Position numbers and translations under genes: made by a program
Notes under the pieces: generated by a model
What the model saw: the letters and a program-made list of their open reading frames with translations, nothing else
Database searches by the model: none
What the model was told of the DNA's origin: nothing
Source: Aquatica leii
Taxonomy: Eukaryota; Arthropoda; Insecta; Coleoptera; Lampyridae
Reading direction: 5' to 3'
NCBI GenBank assembly: GCA_035610365.1
Contig: CM069436.1
Location: 60,713,505 to 60,777,504 of the forward strand
DNA length: 64,000 nucleotides
In this document: piece after piece, positions 1-11,759 of the stretch
How positions within the stretch are numbered: position 1 is the stretch's first letter
How the letters are laid out: each line of letters starts with the position of its first letter

Positions 1-760
1 TACACGCTTAATATATATTTTATCTCACTAATAAAGGTATTATAAAAAATGAAAAAACACATCAACAATTTTACTCTTAAATGTGAATATATACAGGAAA
101 AGTAAACACTTACTAACTAAAAGTTCATTTAATTTTAATTTGCTGATAGCTTGTTTATTCCTACGGCGCAAAAAACTAAATGATTTTCCACAGATCTCAT
201 TACTTATTAACTAAACTAAATTGCTCCCATCGCTAAACACACACAAAAACAAAATGGTGCTTATACTAAGGTTATAGTAAGATCAACGTTACCGCTATAA
301 AAAAATTTTACGTATCGACTTCCATGGAAAAATGTACTAATTTTTTAGGTTAGTGTACTTTTTGCACTCACTTCGAACAAAACGAATTTTAAAACTGCAG
401 AAACCAAGTATGTTTATCTGTAAGAAATACAAAGATTTTACAAACATTTCGATACTTATTTTAGCATACGACAGCGCCAGGTTTTCTAAGATGAGTGGAC
501 ACAATACTTTTAGGGTGGACAGTCATTTAAATTAAATTTTATATTAATTACGCTAAAACAGCAACCAAAGAAAAGAAAACAAAATGTAAAAGTATGGCTA
601 AATTAGTAGGTATTTTTTGTTTCCACTCAAAATTAAATTTCACTCGATGTAAAATGTAGTTACAATGGTCGTAAAGTTTTAACGTACTGTGCTATATAGG
701 GTATAGGTCCACAAAGATTAGGTACTATAAATTATTATCTCACTCGAAAAGCGGGAGATG
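1..760. other. AT-rich stretch, nothing recognised
   Basis: No open frame with family resemblance. The short open frame at 353-535 has no domain and lies in AT-rich DNA, so I treat it as chance. The stretch leads into the copia gag relic. Confidence 0.5.
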
Positions 761-769
761 TAGTTACTG

Positions 770-1105
770 ACGTAGCTGTGACTAAAATATTGAGCTCACT
801 ATACTAGAAAAGTTAAAGAATGTGAGACAAGCGTGGTTGTTAGTAAATTAGCAACGTCAGACGATACAAAACCTTACCGCACGACTGTTAGATGAAAAAG
901 CAAATCTAGCAGCAACAGAACAAGTTGACAATGCTCTTTCTACACAAATGAAATCGAATGTAAAATTCAATACCAAATATAAGAATAAGGTTACTAGCTA
1001 CAACTGTCGAAAGCGAAGACATTTTGCAAGAGACTGCAAAATTCCGAAGAAAGAACGAAATCAGAAGTCTTTCAAAACAGAAAACAAACCAGGACCATAA
1101 GAAAA
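770..1105 (+). pseudogene. copia-type gag remnant with zinc knuckle
   Basis: Read in shifting plus-strand frames, this segment resembles the C-terminal half of a Ty1/copia Gag. It has a helical piece around TDVAVTKILSSL, a LLDEKANLAA segment, and then a CCHC nucleic-acid-binding knuckle near 1000-1045. The knuckle reads YNCRKRRHFARDC, so its first Cys position is Ser and the Gly before His is Arg. Stops and frameshifts break the frame, so it is dead. In an active element this protein would package the retroelement RNA. No LTR or pol follows. The 5'-3' order matches the plus-strand copia pol relic near 60.4 kb, but they are 60 kb apart and need not be the same insertion. The minus-strand open frame over 906-1124 is a shadow. 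Confidence 0.7.
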
Positions 1106-2040
1106 TATATCGGCTTTCGCACAACAGTTTTCAGCTTGTAATTTTTTAATAATATTGTTAGCTCTAAATTTAATTGTTTAAACATATATAATTGATCGAG
1201 TTAACAAATATTCAGTTTTGGTGTAAAAAACGCGCCTCAATAATAAAGGCTTTTTTCTAAGATATGTGTATAGTTCAATTACAACTGAATGTCGGCTAGT
1301 TTTGTTATGTATTTTTATCTTTAGTTTTGTAAAAATACGGCTCTAAGACGTTGCCCTGGCAAATTTTGGTTACGATAGCTGCCGGCACTTTCAAATTGAC
1401 CATGTTTTCAACGCGTGTGTATGCACGACTGCTCGTTTACGCAAAATTTTGTGATCTAATTTTAGATAGAGCCACTTTAACATATATTAGAAAACATGGT
1501 AAACATCGACATTGCATCAGTTGATACATTTTACCATTTTTATAACTGAATCTAAAACTACCAAGACCGACAAGTTAAAACTATTTTTTGCGCTCATTTT
1601 TTGTGTAAACCAATTATATTGCATTATATATGACTTTGTTAGATATTATTGTAATGGATTAATTCCGTAACAAATGGTTTGGTAAAACTCCTTACGGATG
1701 GCGAATTAGCTAGGGTGTTAAAATTTAGGAAACATCAGACCAAAAATTTGGACAATGGTAGAAATTCTTAAAAGAACATAAAATTTTAAAAAAAGTGTTT
1801 ACTCCTAACACAAGGTCATCACATATTCATTTCCGGTCTTTTCAAACGTTTCGTCACCGTTGACTTCATGTGTGTCGACCCCAAACATTACTCAGAGAAA
1901 GAGTTACATAAAATATATGGCCCGGCTTGCCACCGTCATCAAAACAATATGATAACGACAACAAAGGTTACGAGACGATTTGGTCGTAGATAATAATTAT
2001 TAATTAGATAAATCAAGATTTCTGCAAGCTCCACGTCTGT
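1106..2040. other. no gene recognised
   Basis: AT-rich sequence between the copia gag and piggyBac relics. I see no coding similarity or clear terminal repeats. Confidence 0.5.
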
Positions 2041-2044
2041 GTAG

Positions 2045-2665
2045 CGATAGTAAAAGAGAGAATGAAATAGAAGATGTCCATCAGAACTTTTTTTACTGGA
2101 ATAAGACGGCGCTCGAACCAGGGACGTTTAGAAATTATAACTTCACAGACGAAATGCAAGTGGCTTAATTTTCTTTTGTTTTATTTTACTCTGTCGATAT
2201 TGACATTTAAATTCAGAAGAACCACTTTCTTTAACGTATTTTTTCCTCCCAATTTTATCCAAATAATGGCAGATCAGTCCAATTTATATGCTTTTCAAGC
2301 CCATCATTCTTTGGATCTGATCATCGAAGAATTGAAAGCTTTTATTGGTATTTTAATTATAATGGGTTTCAACTCTTTGTCGGAATTGCGTAAATACTCA
2401 ATCTCTGATTCAAATTTTTACAACATTCTTGTTTCCTGTAAAGATATTTTTTTAAATCTAGCATTTTATACATCTAAACCATAATAAGCAGATACCGGCA
2501 CGTGCTCATGAAAATTATGACAATTTATACAAAATTTGTTTTTTTCTGACATATTTGCATTATATTGTTGGCTTGGCTTTGACGCCTATTAAGAGAGGAT
2601 TCAAAGTGTGCAGTTACGGGCTATTTGCGTTTTTCTTTGATGTATACCAAGTTAAGGAGGTGATA
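2045..2665 (+). pseudogene. piggyBac-type transposase fragment
   Basis: The frame at 2074-2484 includes FFNVFFPPNFIQIMADQSN, then ELKAFIGILIIMGFNSLSEL and a SDSNFYNI segment. This is the order found in the N-terminal part of the DDE_Tnp_1_7 (piggyBac) transposase domain. After a frame break, 2585-2660 reads LTPIKRGFKVCSYG and FFDVYQVK, matching the conserved PxKRGxK...FDVY block that precedes the second catalytic Asp. The intervening 80-100 residues with the first catalytic Asp are missing, and several frame changes are needed, so the copy is inactive. piggyBac proteins cut and paste at TTAA. I could not identify terminal repeats or a TTAA duplication around this fragment. Confidence 0.75.
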
Positions 2666-2689
2666 TTTGTGTTTACCAAATAATAATAG

Positions 2690-4680
2690 TTATTTTTAAT
2701 AATTTAGAGTTTTTTGGTACTTTTATAATAAAATTTAAGTATGTACGTATTTACTATTTTTATTTTTGAAACATTGCCTTTAAGGTGGCCTTTTTATTAA
2801 GAAAAAACGCATTATTCCTATTACTGGTATCACAGGTATACCTGAGAACATTCATGACATATTTTGTCCTAAACGCTCGCTGGTAAAACGGTTTACCAAT
2901 ATTTTACAAAAATTGAAAAGTTTGATTTATACAAAAATCTAATTTTTGCATTACTATAGCCCTTTTATAATCGATTATAATAAAGTGTGAGACTAAATTA
3001 TGAAATGCATCAGATAAACATACAATATTATATATAAAAGCAAATGAACGAACAAAATGTAAAAGAGACTAAGTATACATGTGTTTCTATATCGAACAAA
3101 AAAAAACGTGGTGCTTTTATAAACGTGTAATTTTAATACAGTTAATTTTTTACGTTAGTTAATTCTATTAGATTTGTTTACATCTCTATAAAGTTTACTA
3201 AAAGAAATTATTATACAAGTTCACGACTAACGGACTTCTTTTCGTAACCGTCAACGTAGCCGCGCGCTGCAATGTATGTGTACGTAATTTCCCGCTTTTT
3301 TAATTGAAGTTAAATTTAAACTGTATCAGCTTAATGTTGAAATATTTTTTTAATTTTATTTGACATAACTACATGTATTTTTTTTTTATTTTATTTTTTT
3401 TGTGAACTTTTTGTAATGAGACAGTTTTAAATTCGAGAATTGGCGGTTGTAATTTCATTAATTCGGTCGGTAATTCTACGTTAATTAAAATCTGCTAGAA
3501 ATTAAAACATGCTTATACCCTAGACACACTGTAAGCTCAATGATCCGCTTCTAAGTATAACCAAACTAATTCTAGTTATAATAAACATATTTTTTCTACG
3601 TATTTTCTGTTTTTGTTACTCACGTTCAAATATTTGTATTGCTAAATAAATATCATATTAACGTTATCTTATAGCATTGTAAATTAATGGGACAAGTGAA
3701 AACATATTAAACTTTTTTTTCAGCTTCCGGTGTATTCTACAAGTTTAGTTGGTTATATTGATAACATTAAATTTTTATATAAATTTTTGATCTCTAAATC
3801 TAGAAAACTCATTTCATCTAAGCTTTGCTACAAATATACTTAGTACCGTTAGTACGTAGTTATACTCGTACTTGCTTCTTCAGGTGCCACAATACTTTTT
3901 GAGCCGATCTCGATTTTTTAAAAATAAACAAGTTTTCGTTTTTAGTCTAGTTAGGACTGTAAACAGCGTTCTAAAAAATTTATTTGCAAGTAAACCCTTA
4001 ATATTGTTGTATCGGAAAACTGTCAGTTCTTAGACACTTTAATGCATTCAACGACTCAACTCTGGCAAACAAAACGTCAGTTCTGCATAAGCGCATCACC
4101 AGTGATTAAAACAAGAAAAACATGTCAATCCATTCACTGTTTGCATCTAGTGAGGTTTCTTGAGTTGTCAGACCACAGGCTCTACTTCTGGCAATGCGCT
4201 TCTGTCAATTGCTACCTCATACTTGTTACTATCAGAACCGAAAAGTTTTGATTTCACAAAAGCAACCTACCGAATCGTAGTAGTAACGCGGTGAATCGCT
4301 GGTTATTTTGTGCATTTCACAAAAATTTAAAAAAATTCAAAAAATTGTATAAAAAAATATAACCAGACGTCCAGCGTACGTCAGTTTTTAAAAGACGTAC
4401 CAAGTAATACAATATATAATTTAGTCAAAACTAGTCGTTACAATGCAGTCTTTGTTTGTTGCGTGCAGCGACTGCATGCGTCGGCTGTTCAAGCGAGACC
4501 CCACCTTAAACATTATCGCGACTGCTGGCACCAGACTTGCTCTACAATAAATTGATCTTAGTTAAAAGTTTAAAACGTTTTTATTCCAATCACGGAGCTT
4601 TAAATGAGTGCGAGCCATCACACCAAGTGTTAGTTAATATTAGTAGTTCCGATGCAGTTTTCGTATGCTGCATGCACCGA
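2690..4680. other. no gene recognised
   Basis: AT-rich with many homopolymer runs. The 69-codon open frame at 4042 has no recognisable domain. At 4440-4510 and 4650-4680 two GC-richer tracts share a loose tgcagt...tgcatgc pattern, but I cannot assign them to a family. Confidence 0.4.
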
Positions 4681-4682
4681 AA

Positions 4683-4865
4683 TGTGACACATTTTTATAA
4701 GTATGGAAATTAAAATAAATAACAATGAATGAATTATTAGCGATTTTTACGTCTTAAGTAAAATATAAATATAGACGAGTGCATAAAATACAAGTAAAAA
4801 CCAGCATCGCGGTGAGTCAGGTCTATCTATCCAGGTTTATACAGAAACGCAATAGAGTCGATACC
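4683..4865 (+). repeat. copy of the 5' internal segment of the hAT at 31.1 kb
   Basis: About 180 bp from tgtgacacatttttat to caatagagtcgata align directly, without large gaps, with 31222-31405. The similarity stops abruptly where the 31-kb copy runs into its gypsy insertion. Here the element sequence continues past 4865 (ctccaccaactag), so this copy may show what the interrupted hAT carried there. Upstream of 4683 the two copies are not similar. Confidence 0.7.
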
Positions 4866-4869
4866 TCCA

Positions 4870-5505
4870 CCAACTAGTCTATAATGTGAACTATAAAAAA
4901 GTCGTGCATCTATTCAACAATTTAGTTTTGTCTTATGCGTGATGTGAAGTGCGTACAATAAATTTTCCTAGTCTTGGACAAAAAAAGTTCATTGATATCT
5001 CTTTTTAATTTAAATTTACTTAAGCAAAGTTATACTCTTGTTTAAGTTGATTAAAACAATATCTCAGTTATCAGTTCACTAATCCCTTAACATTAATTAA
5101 GAATTTCTTTTATTAAAAACTTAAGAAAGGATTGTAAGTTTTTCTAACACAGGTGTGTTTCTTAAGAATATATTATTAATAATGCTGTAAAAGAAATTAG
5201 ACATATTGGGTTTTATAATTTAATATATACACCCTAAAAGTTATAGCTTACTATTTTATATTTTTATTTACTTCCGCGAATGTTTGGAATTATTGTATCT
5301 TGCTGTATTATTATATTCTGTTGTTAATTAATGTTTGAATTGTTTATTTGTTTTGAAGAATTAATTGACGCACAATGAGTACCTACACAATATGAAACAT
5401 TTACATAAAATTTTATCCTTAATAATTAATTTAAGAGAGTATTACATTGCAGCATTCCATTAAAAAAAAAAATTATACTAACAGTGGCTTGTATTTTTTT
5501 ACATA
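4870..5505. other. no gene recognised, possibly hAT internal sequence
   Basis: AT-rich sequence continuing from the repeat at 4683-4865. No open frame with family resemblance. It may be non-coding hAT sequence leading into the transposase relic at 5.5 kb. Confidence 0.35.
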
Positions 5506-5509
5506 ACAG

Positions 5510-6415
5510 TATGCGTGAGCCGAAGAAAAAATTGCAAACAATACAGTGTTGAATATATGAAATATGGTCTTATTCCGTCACCAGGAAATAGTTCAATTAT
5601 TCAATGAAACTTAGGAGTATTTAATAAAAATCCATGCTGACAAAAAGATAAGGATTTAAAGTTTTTTCAAACAATTAAGAAAAAATATTTAAAAACGACG
5701 ACATTGCAAGAACTCATAGGGACAACATCTAAGAGAGATGACGATGAACTGCTCACTGTGTCCTTTTTATATTTCTTTAATGATTGCGAAATCCGGAAAT
5801 CCGCACACTATTGATGAATAATTTTACCAGCTTTCGATATTATAAAAAAATCCACTGAGTAATAATACTCTACAAAGAAGGATCGACGAAATGACTCGTG
5901 TGACTACTTAAAAACATCTGAATTCTCTATACAGCTTGGCGTGTCAACATTACCAAGAAACGAAGCTTTACTTTTTGCTGATGTGAGATTTCTAAAAGAA
6001 AAAAATGTTCCCAAGAATTGTTATTTGCTAAATGTTTGGAAATTGATACGAAAGGTAAAACGTTATTTACTGAATTAAAAAGATTTTTTTATGTAAAAGC
6101 TATACCCTTGACTAATATCATCTTCGTTGCTACTGACGGTGCTCCGACAATGGTAGGACGACACCGAGGCTTTCTGGCATACTTAAAACAAGCTATACCA
6201 AATGTATTATCGGTACATTGTGTCATTCATCGACATCATTTGGTCGCAAAAAACCTTAGTGAACGTTTGCATGAATCACTACATTATATCATTAAAGCAG
6301 TTAATAAAATCAATAGAAAAGCCTCAAATGAAATATTATTTGCTCAACTTTGTTTAGGAAATGATGACCATAATCGTTTACTACTTAACACAAAGGTACG
6401 TTGTGTTACGTGCGC
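5510..6415 (+). pseudogene. hAT transposase fragment (ZBED/SCAND3-like)
   Basis: The best piece is 6018-6410. It begins LFAKCLEIDTKGKTLF and continues through TDGAPTMVGRHRGFLAYLKQ, VHCVIHRHHLVAKNLSERLH and a VRC end. These are the successive conserved blocks of the central hAT RNase-H-like domain: TDGAP carries a catalytic Asp and CxxHR follows. Upstream, shorter pieces in other frames (KDLKFFQTIKKKYLK near 5660, LFADVRFLKEKNVP near 5970) resemble the region before the domain. Several stops and frameshifts interrupt it. The C-terminal dimerisation domain is missing, because similarity ends near 6415 in front of a taccctgtata sequence. It could be the middle of the same hAT family whose ends are at 11.5 and 34.7 kb. 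Confidence 0.85.
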
Positions 6416-6534
6416 AATTTTTTTAACGTAATACCCTGTATATCGAATTAAAATTAGATTCTGGTTTTGACGCCCTCTGCCGATCTTTTTGGTTACTGAC
6501 AGGTTGCGGATTCATTTTTGAAGCTGTCAACTAC

Positions 6535-6662
6535 GTGAGACGGTCTGTGCCGTAAATTTGACCTAATTCCAAAGATTTTAAGTGCGTCTACTGTGATGGG
6601 CAGGAAATTATAAATTAATTACGAATTTATTGTAATCTATTCGGCACAGGCCGTTTCGCCAC
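6535..6662. repeat. short inverted repeat (about 18-bp arms)
   Basis: Arms gtgagacggtctgtgccg at 6535-6552 and cggcacaggccgtttcgccac at 6642-6662 are imperfect inverted copies separated by about 90 bp of AT-rich DNA. It could be a small MITE or a stem-loop. No convincing target duplication is visible. Confidence 0.45.
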
Positions 6663-6664
6663 GC

Positions 6665-7300
6665 TTTGAGCACAGAATTAATACTATTGATAAATACCGT
6701 TACCGAACGCTTAAGATTTTGGAAGGCATATTATCCACAACGAAAACGAAGTCTCGACCAGCATTTACCTTGGAGATGTTATTTCTTATACACCAGTCGA
6801 TTGCGTTACCACCCACCTGTTCGTAATCGCAAATAACAGCATTCGATACAACGGGTTTTTATATCTCATTTAATTTATTATTATTAACAATTTTGTAGCT
6901 TCCTATCTTCGTGAGTTATTGTGTGACACGATTTGCTATTCAATATCTATTCTAGGCTACTACCGGGGAAAACGTTTTCTTCGCTTAAGTAGTTAGTTAG
7001 TTAGTAGTTAGTGGTTACCCGAACACCAGAGTAACAAGGATTACAAACCTAAAAATTTGTTACAAGTTTAGACCGTCTGTCTTGATCAAGGCAGAAGTGT
7101 TAATTAGAATTGATCTGGCACCCTTAATTATAATTCACTTGAACCTCCACTATCTCCGACTGTGTGAGTTGGCCGTGCAAGGTTCGTAAGATCTAAAGCT
7201 TGTAACAGTTGGTTATCTAAAAGTGCAAGTTTGCATAGCTTCTATTAGCTCTTTGATTCAGTGTTGGAATTCCTGGAGAGTCTAAAGACAATGATTTGAG
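6665..7300. other. no gene recognised
   Basis: Mixed-composition sequence between hAT fragments. There are tandem agttagttagttagtagttagt units near 6988-7012. No domain recognised. Confidence 0.4.
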
Positions 7301-7308
7301 ACATTATT

Positions 7309-7535
7309 CACTTGGATATTCCCGACTGGGTGTTGAACCCTTTTGAAAGTAGTCAAACTCAGAGCACAAATACAGATAAATACATACTAATACAGAAACA
7401 ACTTATTGAATTGTCCGCAACTGACAAGGATACGACAACTTCTCATTACAAAAACAGATCCCAATTGTATATCCAGCATTATGGGTTATGTTTTATTAAA
7501 AGGTGTATACAAAGAAACAATAGTACAAAGCTGTA
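7309..7535 (+). pseudogene. small hAT transposase fragment
   Basis: A 74-codon frame begins DIPDWVLNPFESS and continues with a charged helical stretch (ILIQKQLIELSATD), then a QLYIQHYG end. The DIPDWxxNPF block is typical of ZBED-like hAT transposases between the catalytic core and the C-terminal dimerisation domain. It has the same strand as the 5.5-6.4 kb fragment, and its place in the protein order would follow that piece. So both may be parts of one plus-strand element with about 900 bp of foreign or decayed sequence between them. No terminal repeats are seen. Confidence 0.55.
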
Positions 7536-7539
7536 ACTA

Positions 7540-8297
7540 CGATAACAAACTAACTAGCTAAAAGCACTTCTCGCATCACTACTAAAAGCCTGAACTTAAT
7601 TGCGTGGACCAAGAAATCTGCTGGACACAGCGGTTCCAGAAGCTTAACGTTGTTGGCGAAATTGAGACCCCGCGACGGTCTATTTATTCTGCAGTCGATC
7701 GATATTCGGTGGGACTCCCAAACAATAGAATAACGGCGAAAGAATTATCTTTTACTTTCAAAGTAAAATCCGCACAAAAGCGAAGACTGGATTTTTAACA
7801 CAACACTTCGATACCAAATCCAACTCAAAACGTTAGCATAATTTGGAAGCCAGTGAAGTACATTAAACCGTAAACTTACGAATTTGGAAAAAAACCAAAC
7901 ATTTTCACCACAACAATAAATTTTCACGGTTCCAATTATTTCACTTCCGCGGTATTACATAACGGTAAAGTAAAGGCACCCCGAACACTTGACTACATAT
8001 CGATACCTGATGTTCTTAATTAGAAGCGAACTACCTCCTCTACAAATCAAAATTTCATCCTTATATCACCTCGTAATCCCACTTAACTCAACAAACTTGC
8101 GCCGTAAAATCTTTGTAAAAGATGGAATACCAAACAAAGTAAATTAACAAAGATGAAAAAAAAATATTAAGACCACATACGTGACGTACGCACAGCAAAA
8201 AAAATATTCCCATAAAAATCGCATAATCAGCTAAAACTACCAAACGAAAACATTCGCGCTCAAAAATGGGTTTAAAATAAACAAATGTAGATGCTAA
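7540..8297. other. no gene recognised
   Basis: Contains a few short open frames on both strands (7604, 7745, 8088) with no domain and no shared codon bias. They are taken as chance. Confidence 0.45.
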
Positions 8298-8517
8298 AGC
8301 GGGCAATAGACGATCAAATTTATACATCTAAAGTTGATGTAAATATCCATGTAAAAATCCACGTGAATGACCTTCAAAAATAGGACCTGTTCTAAATAAT
8401 CAATTTTGCATGTAAAAATTGATGTAAAATTTTAAGCTTACAATACACCCTAATATTCGCAGTTTATGAATAAATTGATGTAAATTACATATAAATTATT
8501 ATCGTCTATTGCGGCCT
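8298..8517. mobile_element. MITE with TAA target duplication (PIF/Harbinger-like)
   Basis: A 220-bp non-coding element. Its 17-bp ends AGCGGGCAATAGACGAT and (reverse complement of the right end) AGGCCGCAATAGACGAT match at 14 of 17 positions. Both ends abut TAA (8295-8297 and 8518-8520), the 3-bp TWA duplication typical of PIF/Harbinger. Inside are several subterminal copies of ttgatgtaaa / catgtaaaaatcca, the kind of sites a transposase could bind in trans. The 79-codon frame on the minus strand overlapping its left end is not a gene. Confidence 0.7.
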
Positions 8518-8520
8518 TAA

Positions 8521-9237
8521 GAAAATGTATCAAATTTCATTCCAGAAAGAAAACCATAAATTAGATAAAGTTGTTATTTCAATACAATAACCAGAAATAA
8601 AATACTAACTCTTAATAGAGACCACGAACCTTGCGTTTAAAAAAAAACAAATAATAATTGTGAAATAATTATTAAATACAAAATTCGACAATCAATTTAA
8701 ATTAACATAATAAAATTAAACAAGTGAAACGTTTTCGATGCTTTCACGTGAAATACTCAATCGCTTATAAATTAAGCAAAATAAATTCAAATACGGGGTC
8801 CTTTACAAAATATATATGACTAAATTTCAACGCCGGTTATAAAACACTTTTACGTTAGAGTCTTCATAAAAAATTGTTATACATTTTAATTGTAATTTAA
8901 ATATGCACCGTTTTGTATTGATTATTATTTTAATCATACTACATAAATTTACAGGGTGAACCTTATAAACTTAGTAAATTTCTTAAGTTTTTGGCAGCGT
9001 ATGTAAAAGTAAATAAAAATGTAATCATTAAAGGTTCTCAACCTGTAATAGTAAATAAAGATGTAATTCGATATATATTTATCTTTAACTTTAATTTAAT
9101 GATGTATTAATCTAAAATGCATAAAATAGTCTGCACATTATATGAGTATCAATGTTTGCTATCAAAATCTTTAATAAATGTTGTAATCTTAAGTTAGCAA
9201 CAGTGTATTCAATAATAAATAATAATGATCATTATAG
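8521..9237. other. no gene recognised
   Basis: Very AT-rich, with no open frame of note and no clear terminal repeats. Confidence 0.5.
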
Positions 9238-9245
9238 GTTATGAA

Positions 9246-9655
9246 CAGTGTTGTAAAGTATCTATATAAATTTATATAGATAAATTAATCTAGATTCATA
9301 TTTTTTATCTATTTATATGTATCTAGTTACAATCAAAAATATATAAGTTATATGTATCTGTATATATATATTTTTTATTTAAATTCTTTAAATAAAATTT
9401 ATAAAAAATCCAGTGTTTCGTAAAATTCAAGTTACGATATGTATGTTTTTCTTCAGTAATTTCCCACATTCTATAGTAGTTCTTCAAATGAACTCTATCT
9501 ATCGTTATTACTACCTAGATTATTTCATCTATTATCTGTTATCTATATAAAGTTTGAATATTTTATCTATTATCTAATACTAGATAGGTAATTTTTGAAA
9601 CAAAAAAAATTTATCTGTATCTATATAATTTAAAAATTATCTATTTACAACACTG
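9246..9655. mobile_element. hAT-type MITE with perfect 8-bp target duplication
   Basis: The element is 410 bp. It begins CAGTGTTGTAAA and ends TTTACAACACTG, so the 12-bp terminal repeats are perfect. It is flanked on both sides by GTTATGAA (9238-9245 and 9656-9663), an exact 8-bp duplication as hAT transposases make. The interior is almost pure A/T with many tatctat units in both orientations and no coding capacity, so it would have to be moved by a transposase encoded elsewhere. Confidence 0.9.
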
Positions 9656-9929
9656 GTTATGAATAGGGCAATCATTATCTGAAATATTCATTGATCATTC
9701 TAAATTTACATTCAAAAAATTAATTGATTTGTTTTACTAAATACACAAATGAATATATATAACCCTTTATAATCCGATGTGTAAAAAAATTAATGAGAAC
9801 CATTCTTTATATTTTGGGATGAACAAGTTTTTTGATGTTGTTGTTGATGATAGTTTTATTTCTACCTATTTAACTTACTTTAATTTAATTATGTATTGAT
9901 TTTAAATGCATGATATTCAAATAATAGAA

Positions 9930-10330
9930 ATTCAAAGCACCCGAACTTGTACGAAATTCAAATATTTTAAAAAGCGCGGGAAAATGTAGTTACTACGCCC
10001 CCAACCCCCTTCCAAAACTCGAACTCGCCCGATCTTATCAGATTACACAAAACTCAAATCTGAAAAAATGCGCGCGCACACGAACGTATACGAAGAAACT
10101 CCGATCTTGCCCGATCTTTCCCGAACGCGTTCAAATCGGTTAATGAGTGTGGCTGAAAATAAGTAGGAGTGGTTTCGACCAATCAGGTTGAATGAAGAAG
10201 AAAAGTCGGAGAGGGGAATCGCGCAAAACCGGCAAATCTACCCTACTTTTATGCGTAACGTAACCAAGAGTCTGGTTTTTTGCACACTAGATGGCGAACT
10301 ACCCCTTAAACTAAACCTTTGAAAACAAAA
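9930..10330 (-). repeat. possible 3' LTR of the reversed copia relic
   Basis: This GC-richer tract lies directly downstream (in minus orientation) of the copia pol end at 10337. Read on the minus strand it has a short purine run and then a TATA-like cgcataaaag near 10250. Further in are two gatcgggc units (10080-10115), with related cgcccgatct units near 10030. Position and composition fit a copia LTR. I cannot see its partner, so the exact ends are unknown. Confidence 0.35.
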
Positions 10331-10336
10331 TTTTGG

Positions 10337-10870
10337 TTATACGCCGAGTCCAATGTTGGAACACATATTCTTAAAAATGTTCTGGTTTAAGGGTTTAGTG
10401 AACATGTCTTCAAGCTGATCTTCTGAACGAACAAATTCTATTTTTAAAACTACCATTTTGATAAAGCACAAAATATAGTAACGGAACTTCAATGTGCTTT
10501 GAACGTATGTGAAACTCAAGATTCTTTACTAGTTTAATAGCACTTGTGTTATGAACAAACAATACAGGCACATTTTTCTTTTCACTAATGTCACATAACA
10601 ATCGTTTTAACCACGCTAATTCCTTCGCACCTTCACTAGCAGCAAATTCTGCTTCGGTAGTAGATAATGCGATTGACTTTTATAAACTAAGAAGTCCATG
10701 TCACAGCTGTACCGCTAATTAGCGGTCTTTAATTAAATACACAAATCCATTTGTTGACCGTCTAGTTTTCATGTCTCCAGCGAAATTAGCATCTGAGTAC
10801 GCACTTAATGGACCTCCTAACAAACTGTAGTTTAATCGAAGTTCTGGAGTACCTGAAAATACGCTTAACA
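10337..10870 (-). pseudogene. copia pol 3' end (RNase H and C-terminus)
   Basis: On the minus strand, shifting frames give in order: YSDANFAGDMKTRRSTNGFV, STTEAEFAAS, AWLKRLLCDI, then IEFVRSEDQLEDMFTKPLNQ and a LGV end. These are the conserved RNase H blocks of Ty1/copia polyproteins: the catalytic Asp in YSDAD is here YSDAN, the Glu is in TEAEF, and the terminal DxFTKxL motif is present. A stop and a frame change split it (frames 10337-10519 and 10410-10601 overlap). Everything upstream (integrase, reverse transcriptase) is missing above about 10870. It is a 5'-truncated dead copy. Confidence 0.88.
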
Positions 10871-11500
10871 CAGATCCAATCAAAAGGTATCAGAACATTT
10901 GACGTTTATGCCGAAACAAAAAATCAAAATTTTCTACAATTTTATAAGTCGTTGATACATATCTAGTCCCAAATGTTGTTTTGATTATTTAATTTTAACA
11001 TTAGACGTGCATTATTTAATTGTTTGTGCTATTATACAGGTTAGTTATTGATTTATTTAAATGTTTTTGACTTATACAATTTAGACAATATTTATTTTTT
11101 ATTATATACAATTGTTAGTGTTAGTGTTAGGTATGTACATTGATTTCGTTTTTTACACTTATGTATTGTAATTGTTGTTTATCTAACGATTATTTTAATT
11201 TTATGACATTTTTATCTTTAACTCTAAGATTCATTATAACCGGATATATATTTATATTTTTTGTAGTATCTGAAGATGGCCCATCGTTTATTAATTAAGG
11301 CCGAAACATGTCATTAAATGAATATTAAAAATATTGGTTCGACAAGGTTATCTTTTATTGATATAATTCACGACCAATAATGGATGATCCCTTTTTATTA
11401 TCAATTAAAATAAGAGTATTCCCAATACCTTTCGCGTCAGTTTTCTTTCGGTCATGGATAGCGGGTTCTTCATCTAGAGCTGTACCAAATAAGCGAGCCG
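10871..11500. other. no gene; contains a hammerhead-like core
   Basis: AT-rich. At 11270-11306 the plus strand reads CTGAAGA, then TGGCC, a 17-base AT-rich loop, GGCC and GAAA. This is the conserved core spacing of a hammerhead ribozyme (CUGANGA, stem II, GAAA). A cleavage-site stem is not obvious, so it may be a decayed Penelope-like or SINE ribozyme, or chance. Confidence 0.3.
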
Positions 11501-11504
11501 CACG

Positions 11505-11756
11505 AGCATTATATATTTTTTGTATTTTAAATCAAAAGTAATAATTTTAATAAATAGGTACTTCTTCAAGTAAATGTTTTATTTATATTTTATTTTTACG
11601 TCACCATTTACTATTCAAGACATCAAAGTTAAATTTGTAATTTTTCTGTTATGCAATTTATGTAGTTTTTTCACTCAGGGGTCCATAGGCAAGTTCTCAC
11701 TATGAAAAGAAGGTCCGTGGACCAACAGAGTTTGAGAAGCACTAGTGTAGATGTAT
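11505..11756 (+). repeat. 3' end of the same hAT family as 34.7 kb
   Basis: About 250 bp from ttttttgtattttaaa to agtttgagaagcactagtg align directly with 34737-34962: a shared aaatgttttatttatatttt, the caccattta...attcaagaca block, the ggggtcc...tgg segment and the terminal inverted repeat. It is a 3'-end fragment, and no transposase frame is attached. Confidence 0.75.
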
Positions 11757-11759
11757 CTA

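Noticed and set aside
906-1124. 72-codon minus-strand open frame
   Set aside because: Antisense shadow of the copia gag zinc-knuckle region.
10410-10601. 63-codon minus frame as a separate gene
   Set aside because: It is one of two frameshifted pieces of the same copia RNase H.
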